From a virus: 24,013 nucleotides of DNA. Of this stretch, positions 7,502 to 14,237 are shown piece by piece. Made by a program: the position numbers and the translations under genes. Under the pieces are notes generated by a model, which was not told where the DNA came from, did no database searches, and saw only the letters and a program-made list of their open reading frames with translations. How positions within the stretch are numbered: the first letter of the stretch is position 1; every line of letters starts with the position of its first letter. The stretch lies in the IMG/VR virus record IMGVR_UViG_3300032093_012631, positions 1 to 24,013 of that record. One strand, written 5' to 3'.

Positions 7502-8218
7502 TCAGCTCATCCTGGAGATGATGTTGAAAAACTCCTGCTTGATGTGCGGGTGATCTCTGAGCACACCGCGCATCACCGAAGTTGTCATATCAGACGAGTG
7601 TTCCCTAACACCTCTGTTGGTCATACAACCATGTTCGGCTTGAAGCAGCACTGCTACACCTTGTGCCTCAGTTACTCGCTCAATCTCATCAGCAATTTGA
7701 ACGGTTAGCTCTTCTTGAATAGTGGGACGGCTGCTGATCCAGTCAACAATGCGATTGAACTTGCTGAGACCAATTACATTTGTTCCCGGAAACACTCCAA
7801 TATAGCAGCGACCCTTGATGGGCTGAAAGTGATGTGCACAAGTGCTTCGCACTGTAATGGGACCAGTTACATACAGCTCATCATAAGTTTGGCTATTGGG
7901 AAATGTTGTGATCTTTGGCGGGGGGCAGAAGCGTCCACTGAAAATCTCAGTAACAAACATTTTGGCCACTCGTTGTGCTGTTTCCTGTGTGTTGTGGTCA
8001 TTGTCCACATCAATCACCAGGCTGCGAAGCACAGCTTCCATATTGCCTGCCACCTCGTTGATCAGCAGCTCAACTTCACCTTCGCTCACAAACTTGGAGA
8101 TGTTGTCATTGCTGAAATAGCGTTGCCCTGCCTTCTGTAGACGCTGTGTGATCTGTTGTGAAATGCTGCACTCGCAGCCTGTGCTGCTGCCATCATCGAT
8201 GTTGAATTTGCGGCTCAT
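7502..8218 (-). CDS. folE: GTP cyclohydrolase I (FolE)
   Basis: Catalyses GTP to 7,8-dihydroneopterin triphosphate, the first step of both folate and 7-deazaguanine synthesis. Counting from ATG 8218 (238 aa), the zinc site is visible: Cys127 and His130 in STCAHHFQPIKG and Cys198 in QAEHGCMTNRGV. The family strings GLSKFNRIVDW, RPTIQEELT and SDMTTSVMRG follow in the correct order. The usual CEHH motif is CAHH here. The start at 8218 has AAGGA 7 bases upstream. A longer frame to 8266 adds 16 residues with no ribosome binding site and is rejected. It lies directly downstream of dpdA, so in this genome the deazaguanine route is the likely purpose. Cytosolic; normally a homodecamer or tetramer-of-dimers type. 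The identification is firm. Confidence 0.95.
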   Translation of the reverse strand: MSRKFNIDDGSSTGCECSISQQITQRLQKAGQRYFSNDNISKFVSEGEVELLINEVAGNMEAVLRSLVIDVDNDHNTQETAQRVAKMFVTEIFSGRFCPPPKITTFPNSQTYDELYVTGPITVRSTCAHHFQPIKGRCYIGVFPGTNVIGLSKFNRIVDWISSRPTIQEELTVQIADEIERVTEAQGVAVLLQAEHGCMTNRGVREHSSDMTTSVMRGVLRDHPHIKQEFFNIISRMS

Positions 8219-8288
8219 GTATAGTTCCTTGTTTCTTATAGTGAGTATGATCAGAGAGTTTGCCAAAGTCTATCAGATAAGGTGAGAT

Positions 8289-9947
8289 TCACTCAAACTC
8301 ATCAAAGTCCATAACGATATTGTTGTCGGCATTCATGCCTGTGATTTTAGCCAACATAGCTGCATGCTTATCAATCAGTTGCATGGGCTTTTCACTGGTT
8401 AAGATTTCTTCACAAAGTCCGCCAGCAAATTCAATCAAGTCTTCGCTGATGTGATGTTTCCTTTCCTCCTGTGGTAAGTCTTGCATTGCACATGCATGTT
8501 GAATGGCATCAATGTGAAGTTCAACGTTGTGGCTCATGCCCAGCACATAGCTGAGGCCATCCATGCTGCTGGGCCATTTGACTTGATATTTCTCATGTTC
8601 CTGGAACTCTTTCTTGCCCCAATCGAACATGCCACTGCCATGCTCCTTGTGCTCATGCATAAGATAGTGCTTGTATTCGTCACTGTAGCGAAACTTTTCA
8701 CCGTGAACAGCTTCCAAACTCTGCTTGTAGATTTCACTTTCCAGTTCTTTTTGAGTGAAGGCTTGCTTTTTGAAAACAAGATCTTCATAGCCTTTGACAC
8801 AGATATCACCAATTGTGACCCTTTTGCCAATAGAGCTTTCACGAACAGCATGCTTGTGGTTGTGACGATTGATCCAGTCCTGAAACAATTCAGTACTACC
8901 TTTGAGTTCTTTCTTGTCAGGCAAGGCGTTGTTTTTATAGGCAATGCTTTGTGGACTCACTTCCCAACTATAGTAGATGTTTCCTTTAGCAACGTTAACA
9001 AAGGGGCTTGCAGCATCATAACTCAAGGTAGCCCTACTGTTGATGTGCTTTCTCCACACTCGTTGGAGAGTTGTAAGAGCACAACCTGCCTTGATTTTGC
9101 CGTTACCTAGATAATGGATCCAGTCTCGATTATCCAAATACTTGCCATCTCGCATGATGATAATTCGTCGAAGATTGATGGCAAAATTGCTGGCTTGCAC
9201 ATTACTGAATGCCCAAGTTTCAAAAGGAAGATCCTTCACAACGTCCCACCAAATATCACCCTCTTCTTGATTGCGACCCTGCAAAACGTTCAAAAATTGA
9301 GTATCGCCCTCACGCCTATTCCTAATGAAAAACTCGTGGTTTTCCATGCTGCTTTCAAGACAGTCGCGAAAGTTTTTAACTCCAGGATGTAAGTTTTCGC
9401 CTGTAATGGGATCATTACCAAACTTCAACAAACTGCCTGTGGGAACATCCAATACCATGCTGTAATCGCAACTGTGTTCCAGCCACCTCAGGATTTTCAT
9501 CCTAATGGCGTCTTTGTCTTTCATCCAGTCTTGGCTTGTTTGATTGTCTTTCTTTTGCCAAGGCCATTTGAGAACACCAGTGGCAATCTGATAACCGCCA
9601 CTGTCTCCTACAATCACTGTTGCATTTTTGTCTCTCTTTTGCACCATGGCTTCTTGGATATCACTTTGAGCTGGATCCCAATAGCTGTGCCCACTGCTGT
9701 ATAGTGCAGTGGGGTAATAAAATAGATTGGTGTTGGGTTGCAGGAAATCCAAATCTTTCAACCCATTTGGCAACCCACTGGGCACACGATCACCAAGTTG
9801 GCTCACTAGTCTCACATAGATCGCACTGATACTCGGTAAGAATACAGCATAGTCCTGGTTGGTGGTCCACATGTCTCTACCCGAAACTGGTTTCATGTTT
9901 TGGTAGATTTTGTGTAAATGTGGGTTGGGGCTGGAAAGTTTTGTCAT
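8289..9947 (-). CDS. dpdA: DpdA-like tRNA-guanine transglycosylase homologue (DNA 7-deazaguanine insertion)
   Basis: A 552-aa protein with the TGT fold signature. GDSGGYQIATG (114-124) corresponds to the DSGG(Y/F)Q substrate loop, LDVPTG (166-171) and FLNVLQGRNQEEG (218-230) match the vQG motif, and IHYLGNGK (277-284) matches the GvG region. LSYDAASPFVNVAKG follows, whose Asp311 is the likely nucleophile, aligned with the DcvxPTR Asp of bacterial TGT. Phage and DpdA proteins replace PTR by a small-residue/SP loop, as here. The DpdA family exchanges guanine in DNA for preQ0 or derivatives. The C-terminal 200 residues are family-specific and highly charged (HEHKEHGSG). There is no CXCXXC zinc cluster of canonical tRNA TGT. 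It lies between a glycosyltransferase (9-base gap) and folE. The fold is very secure; the DNA rather than tRNA target is inferred from the phage context. Confidence 0.88.
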   Translation of the reverse strand: MTKLSSPNPHLHKIYQNMKPVSGRDMWTTNQDYAVFLPSISAIYVRLVSQLGDRVPSGLPNGLKDLDFLQPNTNLFYYPTALYSSGHSYWDPAQSDIQEAMVQKRDKNATVIVGDSGGYQIATGVLKWPWQKKDNQTSQDWMKDKDAIRMKILRWLEHSCDYSMVLDVPTGSLLKFGNDPITGENLHPGVKNFRDCLESSMENHEFFIRNRREGDTQFLNVLQGRNQEEGDIWWDVVKDLPFETWAFSNVQASNFAINLRRIIIMRDGKYLDNRDWIHYLGNGKIKAGCALTTLQRVWRKHINSRATLSYDAASPFVNVAKGNIYYSWEVSPQSIAYKNNALPDKKELKGSTELFQDWINRHNHKHAVRESSIGKRVTIGDICVKGYEDLVFKKQAFTQKELESEIYKQSLEAVHGEKFRYSDEYKHYLMHEHKEHGSGMFDWGKKEFQEHEKYQVKWPSSMDGLSYVLGMSHNVELHIDAIQHACAMQDLPQEERKHHISEDLIEFAGGLCEEILTSEKPMQLIDKHAAMLAKITGMNADNNIVMDFDEFE

Positions 9948-9956
9948 ACTCTTATC

Positions 9957-11045
9957 TTACTTTACCTGAGTTGATCGTGCAACTGCATTGATGATGTTTT
10001 CAAACATTACATCAGCTGACAGATATCGTTGCAACAGAACTTTCTTTTGCTTTTCCAATTGTCTGCTGAACTTTTTGGGATGATTTAGCCTATGCTGAAT
10101 AAATTCCAGCAACTGTTGCTTGTGTGTTTGATAGTTGTCCCAACTTTGTGTCCACTGGCTGGGATAGAGAAAATCAGGATGATACATCTCGCTGTAACTG
10201 CAACGATTGGGCAGCACTGGAATCACATCAGCAAGCACAGCTTCCATCACACTGATGCCCAAATTTTCATGCAAGCTACAGGAAAAGATCACTTGACTTT
10301 CTGCCAGCTTTTTATAATAGCTGCCTTTGTCAAGGTTCATCTTTTGTGTAATGCACCAAGGATGTTTCATGCTGTTGGAGAGGTCTTCAGCAATTTCAGG
10401 CTGCTTATCTGGATTGTATCTGTGAGGCCAGATGACGCCTTGCTTGCGTTCTCTACTCTCTTGCATGATGTTATGCATGTGTTCAACAACAAGGTTGTGT
10501 GGTTGCCCGCTTGTTTTCGCCTTGCTGTGATACTCACTGCTGATGCCCAAGTTTTTCAAAAACATTTGTTTGTGAAAATCAGTTGCATACCAATTTTCAT
10601 CGCAAGCATGAAACAGTGCTTGCTCAGCAAGCCAAGGCCACGGTTTGCTCATTTTATATCCAAGGATATCAGTGGGATCGTAACTTCCAGCATGCCAGAT
10701 AGCTTGTAGATTCCAATTATATCCCATGAGATCATTCATATACTTGACTTGCAGAATCACTGGATTCCAAGCATCAGTGAACAAATGCACATCGTTTGGA
10801 GTTGTTTCTCCAGCATCATGTTTGTTGAGAAACTCAACCAGTTGAGTGCTTTTCCATCTGTTGGTGTCACTAAAATTCAAAAATGCACCTGATGACGTGC
10901 TAGTAGTGTTTTGAACACCATCCAGTTGAATAACTGTGGCCTTATTTCCCACCATTTCTTGGAGCCGCAGGGGAATCTCCTTATACCATTGTTCTGAATA
11001 ACGGCTGTCTAATGGCTCAATAGGCCATACAAATACATTGGGCAA
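9957..11045 (-). CDS. GT-B (GT4-like) glycosyltransferase resembling tRNA-queuosine mannosyltransferases
   Basis: The C-terminal half shows a retaining GT-B donor site: GVIWPHRYNPDKQPE, then YYKKLAESQVIFSCSLHENLGISVMEAVLADVIPVLPNR followed by SYSEMY. Both strings resemble the GTDC1/DUF3524 family that mannosylates queuosine in tRNA (pattern WxHRWxxDKxPE … HExFGxxxxEAVxxGxxPxxP…YPE). The same pattern is shared more loosely by GT4. The N-terminal half contains LFTDAWNP and AIWHAGSYDPTDILG, unusual for cellular members. I set the start at TTG 11045 (362 aa). AAGGA is 10 bases upstream and the promoter candidate at 11082-11110 lies just before it, whereas a start at 11090 would sit in the promoter spacer. 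It heads the transcript containing dpdA and folE. The glycosyltransferase call is strong; the queuosine-type acceptor is a hypothesis. Confidence 0.78.
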   Translation of the reverse strand: MPNVFVWPIEPLDSRYSEQWYKEIPLRLQEMVGNKATVIQLDGVQNTTSTSSGAFLNFSDTNRWKSTQLVEFLNKHDAGETTPNDVHLFTDAWNPVILQVKYMNDLMGYNWNLQAIWHAGSYDPTDILGYKMSKPWPWLAEQALFHACDENWYATDFHKQMFLKNLGISSEYHSKAKTSGQPHNLVVEHMHNIMQESRERKQGVIWPHRYNPDKQPEIAEDLSNSMKHPWCITQKMNLDKGSYYKKLAESQVIFSCSLHENLGISVMEAVLADVIPVLPNRCSYSEMYHPDFLYPSQWTQSWDNYQTHKQQLLEFIQHRLNHPKKFSRQLEKQKKVLLQRYLSADVMFENIINAVARSTQVK

Positions 11046-11081
11046 TTTTGTTGTGTCCTTCAAATATTGTCTTGTAGAGAT

Positions 11082-11110
11082 AGTGTACAAAACACAGAAA
11101 TTTTTGGCAA
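11082..11110 (-). promoter_or_regulatory. sigma70-like promoter candidate for the glycosyltransferase-dpdA-folE transcript
   Basis: Minus strand TTGCCA (11110-11105, 5 of 6), a 17-base spacer and TACACT (11087-11082, 4 of 6). Transcription would start near 11075, about 30 bases before the TTG start. The remaining intergenic DNA (11111-11221) holds no gene I can support. It has an imperfect stem (TTGAG…CCAG paired with CTGG…CTCAA) with no T-tract, so I do not call a terminator. Confidence 0.45.
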
Positions 11111-11221
11111 GCTTTGTATTGAAAAATGTAACGGCTTATCACTAATACAAGATAATTGAGCCAGCACAATCCTAGCCTGATCTCCTGGCGCTCAAATACC
11201 TTGTATAGCAATCCTTGGTGG

Positions 11222-11593
11222 TTATGCAGCGTCCCAGGCTAGCACAGCACCGTTCTCACCATCTTCACTAACGTCAATACTTACTGCACGACCTGGATAG
11301 CGAGAAGAGATTTGGGCGTAGAGGTCTTCGGCGATCATCTCGCAGCTTTTGAAGTCTAGCTGAATTACACCATCACCATATAGACTTTCTAGCCAACGCT
11401 TGAAAAGAATGAATTCGATGTCTCGGTCATTATGCACAACTGAGATGCCCACCTTGAAGTGAAACATGTGCCTGTGTGGATAGCCCAGGAAAGACACGTC
11501 CTTGAGACCGGGATCAGTAAGTGCTGCTGGATACTTGTGAATACCTTCTCTCTGGAAGGTAACATAAATCATTCTTGAAGTGGGTTCTGTCAT
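11222..11593 (-). CDS. queD: QueD/PTPS-fold protein (6-carboxytetrahydropterin synthase-like)
   Basis: 123 aa from ATG 11593, normal QueD size. The PTPS pattern is present: FQREGIHKYP gives the first zinc His (His19), GYPHRHMFHFKV gives the HxH pair (His40, His42), DIEFILFKRWLESLY matches the vDFgdlK region, CEMIAEDLYAQI matches the pTaEnla helix and IDVSEDGENGAVLAW matches the final catalytic Glu strand. QueD makes 6-carboxytetrahydropterin from dihydroneopterin triphosphate, the step between FolE and QueE, both of which are here. The usual catalytic Cys four residues before the HxH is absent (Leu36), so activity may differ. The longer frame to 11632 lacks a proper start. It is separated from the zinc protein by a short gap and ends the CYTH-PlcP-Agt transcript. 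The fold is likely; the exact reaction is less certain. Confidence 0.72.
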   Translation of the reverse strand: MTEPTSRMIYVTFQREGIHKYPAALTDPGLKDVSFLGYPHRHMFHFKVGISVVHNDRDIEFILFKRWLESLYGDGVIQLDFKSCEMIAEDLYAQISSRYPGRAVSIDVSEDGENGAVLAWDAA

Positions 11594-11659
11594 TTGTTTT
11601 TCTCTTTCAACAGTTGCGTATAGGCTACTCAACTATTTGGCTTATCACAAGCTACAGAA

Positions 11660-11878
11660 CTAGTTTTTCTGACAGTAGCGCAAGCCACACTCAGCTCCGC
11701 AGAATTCAATTCTTATTCCTAACACATCTCGAAAGTATGTGGGCCAGATGTCTCTTCCTACCAGTGTCACAACTCCTGCATCATCACAAATATATCGAGG
11801 ATAGCCTTCCAACTTTGCCTCGCATTCAGCACAAATCAAGGTGGGAAAATTTGTTGGGTCTTGTTTCTTGAGCCTCAT
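11660..11878 (-). CDS. small zinc-ribbon-like protein, 72 aa
   Basis: Seven cysteines in 72 residues, arranged as CAEC near the N-terminus, a single Cys in YICDD, then CGAECGLRYC near the C-terminus. This suggests one or two structural zinc sites. The sequence between (VTLVGRDIWPTYFRDVLGIRIEFCG) is not from a family I can name. ATG 11878 overlaps the stop of the Agt-like gene as ATGA. It lies between the lipid cassette and the QueD-like gene, and its partner is unknown. It could be a small adaptor, a transcription-related zinc finger or a metal chaperone; none is supported beyond the cysteines. Confidence 0.68.
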   Translation of the reverse strand: MRLKKQDPTNFPTLICAECEAKLEGYPRYICDDAGVVTLVGRDIWPTYFRDVLGIRIEFCGAECGLRYCQKN

Positions 11879-12867
11879 TTTGGGACCAACGTATCAACAA
11901 AAATATCGGCTGTTTTTTTCCAACTCCATTTTTTACTACCCGCAAAAACAGTTTGTCGACATAATGTCAAACATTGCGAGATGGCTGCATCAATGTCATG
12001 GTTTAGCGAACCAGTAACGCCATCATCTACAACATCTATAGGTCCCTGCACCGGAAAAGCTGCAACCGGCGTACCAACACTCATGCTTTCAATCATAACT
12101 AACCCGAATGTATCACTTTTGCTTGTGAAAACAAAGCAGTCAGCGTTTTGATATTGCTGCACCAATTGCTTACCACTCAATTGCCCAGTAAATGTAACCC
12201 AAGGATATGTCTTTTGTAACCTTTTGAGATCCGGACCATCACCTACGCATACTAGATTGTATTTTTCTGGCGATAAGCTACAAAACACCTCTAAATTTTT
12301 CTCAGCACTGACTCGGCCAACACTCAATAATGTTGGCTTGTCGGAGCACTTGCGGTCATTGAATTGAAACAATTGGGTGTCTACTCCCCGTGACCATGTA
12401 ATAGCCTGCGATAGGCCAAGAGACACCATCTCTCTTTGCATAGTAGGTGTGTTAACCAAAGTTGCTGCGCTATTTTGATGAAACCATTTGAGATACCTCA
12501 TTGTTTTGTTGGCCGGCACGCCAAATTTTTCCTGGAGATAGTGGTCCCATCTTGTGTGAAAGCTGGTTGTGTAGCGCCAATTTTTGTTTTGAAAAAATTG
12601 CCTAGCAGTCAAGCCCAACACACCTTCTGTACAAATGTGCAGGTGTGTAGGTTCATACGCCTCTATTCTTTTTGTCAAATTCCAAAAATTCAATGGTATG
12701 CGAGCACCTGGATATACCAATGCAGGCATCGACATCATTTGATCAGGAGTGATGTGGATGAGATTATATATGCCTCGAGAAAACAGTTGTTTTTTCACTT
12801 CATTCATTGTAGTCACAACACCATTTACTTGATCTTGACAGTTGTCGTCCACAATCACAAGTCTCAT
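11875..12867 (-). CDS. Agt-like GT4 glycosyltransferase (diacylglycerol glycolipid synthesis predicted)
   Basis: 330 aa from ATG 12867, chosen because GGAG lies 6 bases upstream and the ATG overlaps the plcP stop (ATGA). The N-terminus has QVNGVVTTMNEV (12-23) and LVYPGARIPL. TEGVLGLTARQFF (80-92) and TSFHTRWDHYLQEKFGVP (101-118) match the acceptor half of the alphaproteobacterial GT4 group that glycosylates diacylglycerol. The donor half has WSRGVDTQLF (158-167), LLSVGRVSAEKNLE (180-193), CVGDGP and SDTFGLVMIESMSVGTPVAAFPVQGP (251-276, with the EX7E pattern). In marine bacteria the Agt enzyme adds a sugar to diacylglycerol made by PlcP. I avoid the symbol agt because in T4 it means the unrelated DNA alpha-glucosyltransferase. 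Family match is strong; lipid acceptor is inferred from the plcP neighbour. Confidence 0.8.
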   Translation of the reverse strand: MRLVIVDDNCQDQVNGVVTTMNEVKKQLFSRGIYNLIHITPDQMMSMPALVYPGARIPLNFWNLTKRIEAYEPTHLHICTEGVLGLTARQFFQNKNWRYTTSFHTRWDHYLQEKFGVPANKTMRYLKWFHQNSAATLVNTPTMQREMVSLGLSQAITWSRGVDTQLFQFNDRKCSDKPTLLSVGRVSAEKNLEVFCSLSPEKYNLVCVGDGPDLKRLQKTYPWVTFTGQLSGKQLVQQYQNADCFVFTSKSDTFGLVMIESMSVGTPVAAFPVQGPIDVVDDGVTGSLNHDIDAAISQCLTLCRQTVFAGSKKWSWKKTADIFVDTLVPK

Positions 12868-13652
12868 TGAATACTCCATTTGTTTTTCATCATCATACTT
12901 TTGGTTTGAGTATCGTAAACCAAAAGTTCAATTGAGCCATCAAAATTTTCAACCAAGGCTGAAACAGTTTCACAAAAGTCACCACAATTCATATAAGCAA
13001 AGCCGTCATCAAATGTTTTCAATGCTGCGGAATGAATATGTCCGCAAATCACCCCGTGGAACGCCTCATCTCGTGCATACTGAATCAAATGCTGCTCATA
13101 TTTGGTAATAAATGCAACTGCTTGTTTGGTATTAGTTTTGAGAAAGCTACTGAGGCTCCAATAGTCCTTTCCAAAAAATTTACGAGCATAGTTCAAATAA
13201 GTGTTAACCCATAGCACAAAGCTGTGTGCCTTGTCTCCCAATATGCTCAACCATTTGTGGTATCTAATTACTCCATCAAACAAATCCCCGTGTGTTACCA
13301 AAAATCGTTGTCCATGCACAGTGTAGTGCTCAAAAGCATTGCCCAGCTCAATGTTTCCAAAAGTATGCATATCAGGTAACCATGCTCGGAGAGATTCGTC
13401 ATGATTGCCCAACACATATCTAACCCGTGTGCCTCTTTTGGCAGCAGTAAGCAGTCGTCGTACCACATTGCTGTGAGTTTGTGGCCAGAACTTACTGCTT
13501 TTTAATTTCCACAAATCAAAAATATCACCAACAAGATACAGATTTTGACAGGTGTTGTGCTTCAAAAATTCTGTAAGGAGTTCGGCTTGACATGCTCTAC
13601 TGCCTAAATGGATGTCACTTATGAAGATACTGCGATATTTGCTGTTTGGCAT
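12864..13652 (-). CDS. plcP: PlcP-type metallophosphoesterase (predicted phospholipase C; often annotated LpxH-like)
   Basis: 262-aa calcineurin-like phosphoesterase with all metal motifs: SDIHLGS (Asp13, His15), GDIFDLW (Asp43), GNHDE (Asn83, His84), THGD (His121) and GHIH (His205, His207). It has the PlcP-group extras: CQAELLTEFL after motif I, WPQTHSNVVRRLL, WLSILGDKAHSFVLWVNTY and WSLSSFLK, and a C-terminal YMNCGDFCETVSALVE. This group resembles LpxH but is known from phosphate-starved marine bacteria as PlcP, which cleaves phosphatidylglycerol or phosphatidylethanolamine to diacylglycerol. AAGGG with 5 bases of spacing precedes ATG 13652, which overlaps the CYTH stop as TGATG. The Agt-like gene follows in ATGA overlap, the same partner as in bacteria. 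It is soluble or peripherally membrane-bound. A UDP-diacylglucosamine hydrolase is the alternative. Confidence 0.83.
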   Translation of the reverse strand: MPNSKYRSIFISDIHLGSRACQAELLTEFLKHNTCQNLYLVGDIFDLWKLKSSKFWPQTHSNVVRRLLTAAKRGTRVRYVLGNHDESLRAWLPDMHTFGNIELGNAFEHYTVHGQRFLVTHGDLFDGVIRYHKWLSILGDKAHSFVLWVNTYLNYARKFFGKDYWSLSSFLKTNTKQAVAFITKYEQHLIQYARDEAFHGVICGHIHSAALKTFDDGFAYMNCGDFCETVSALVENFDGSIELLVYDTQTKSMMMKNKWSIQ

Positions 13653-14182
13653 CAGAGCCCTTTCAGATTCGTCAAAACTTTTTTGTAGTTACCCAAATTT
13701 TTATTTTGGAACCTCTTGTCATTACCATCAATCCAGCGCCAAAAACTGGGCTCAAGTAATGGGTGGACCTCAGGCAAGTCCATCTCAAACTCAGGCATTT
13801 CCACTTCAGCCATGCTCAAGTAGATGTCGCCACTTTTGGGATTTTTGAAAAAATCCACGTCCCACCTATTCAAACCTTCTTGAAACTTGCAGCGAGTTTT
13901 GTGGATTACGGGCTTGGCAATCAAAAACAATTTGTGATAATCGTGGATTGAAATTTCTGTTTCAATTTCGACAGTATTGCCAGTTACCTTTGTCTTGAAA
14001 GTGAACCAGTGGGTTTCAGCATCACCACTGTGGGGAACCACATGCCTAATTCTTGCACTTTTGTTGATATAACCCTGTGTAATTTCAACGGTTTGCACAT
14101 TGGGGTGACGCTTGAGATAGCGTAGTAACTCTTGAGGCTTTTCTGGCCGTAATAGGAGTTTACGTTCATGTTCAACTGGCAT
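13652..14182 (-). CDS. CYTH-domain (triphosphate tunnel metalloenzyme) protein
   Basis: The N-terminus EHERK (Glu4, Glu6, Lys8) is the ExExK motif defining the CYTH superfamily. Further tunnel residues alternate as expected: RIRHV (44-48), FTFKTKV (60-66), VEIETEIS (71-78), KTRCKF (95-100), WDVDFF (107-112) and AEVEMPEFE (125-133). Members hydrolyse tripolyphosphate, thiamine triphosphate or make cyclic AMP; 176 aa is the size of a stand-alone triphosphatase. GGAGG with 5 bases of spacing precedes the ATG, immediately behind the terminator at 14196-14225. Expression may therefore need terminator read-through, because I see no promoter in the 55-base gap. It is translated together with plcP (1-base overlap). 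A phosphate-related role would match that neighbour but is not shown by the sequence. Confidence 0.85.
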   Translation of the reverse strand: MPVEHERKLLLRPEKPQELLRYLKRHPNVQTVEITQGYINKSARIRHVVPHSGDAETHWFTFKTKVTGNTVEIETEISIHDYHKLFLIAKPVIHKTRCKFQEGLNRWDVDFFKNPKSGDIYLSMAEVEMPEFEMDLPEVHPLLEPSFWRWIDGNDKRFQNKNLGNYKKVLTNLKGL

Positions 14183-14195
14183 TTACGCCTCCATC

Positions 14196-14225
14196 AAAAA
14201 AATGGGCACTTGATGTGCCCATTTT
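14196..14225 (-). terminator. intrinsic terminator after the sliding clamp gene
   Basis: On the minus strand, AAAATGGGCAC, loop ATCAA, then GTGCCCATTTT form a perfect 11-bp stem, with the T-run continuing to seven Ts. It starts 12 bases after the clamp stop codon. The A-rich 5' side means it could act weakly in the other direction too, but there are no plus-strand genes to terminate. Confidence 0.88.
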
Positions 14226-14237
14226 AGTTTTCAACTA

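Noticed and set aside
8235-8240. TATAAG (minus strand) upstream of folE as a -10 or late-promoter box
   Set aside because: No suitable -35 at 16-18 bases, and the start point would fall inside the folE ribosome binding site.
8481-9110. Plus-strand open frame of 209 codons, and a minus-strand 136-codon frame at 8534-8944
   Set aside because: Both are out-of-frame shadows of the dpdA-like gene. They have no family features.
11160-11210. Structured stretch resembling part of a tRNA
   Set aside because: No acceptor stem, anticodon loop or T-loop (GTTCRA) arrangement; only an imperfect stem of about 9 pairs.
11017-11211. Minus-strand 64-codon frame covering the gap before the glycosyltransferase
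   Set aside because: It overlaps the promoter candidate and the start of the next gene in another frame; the sequence is Cys/Tyr/Ile-rich without motif or ribosome binding site.
11133-11648. GGCTTATCAC repeated at 11133-11142 and 11639-11648
   Set aside because: A shared 10-mer is expected by chance in a window of this size; flanks differ, and no third copy was noticed.
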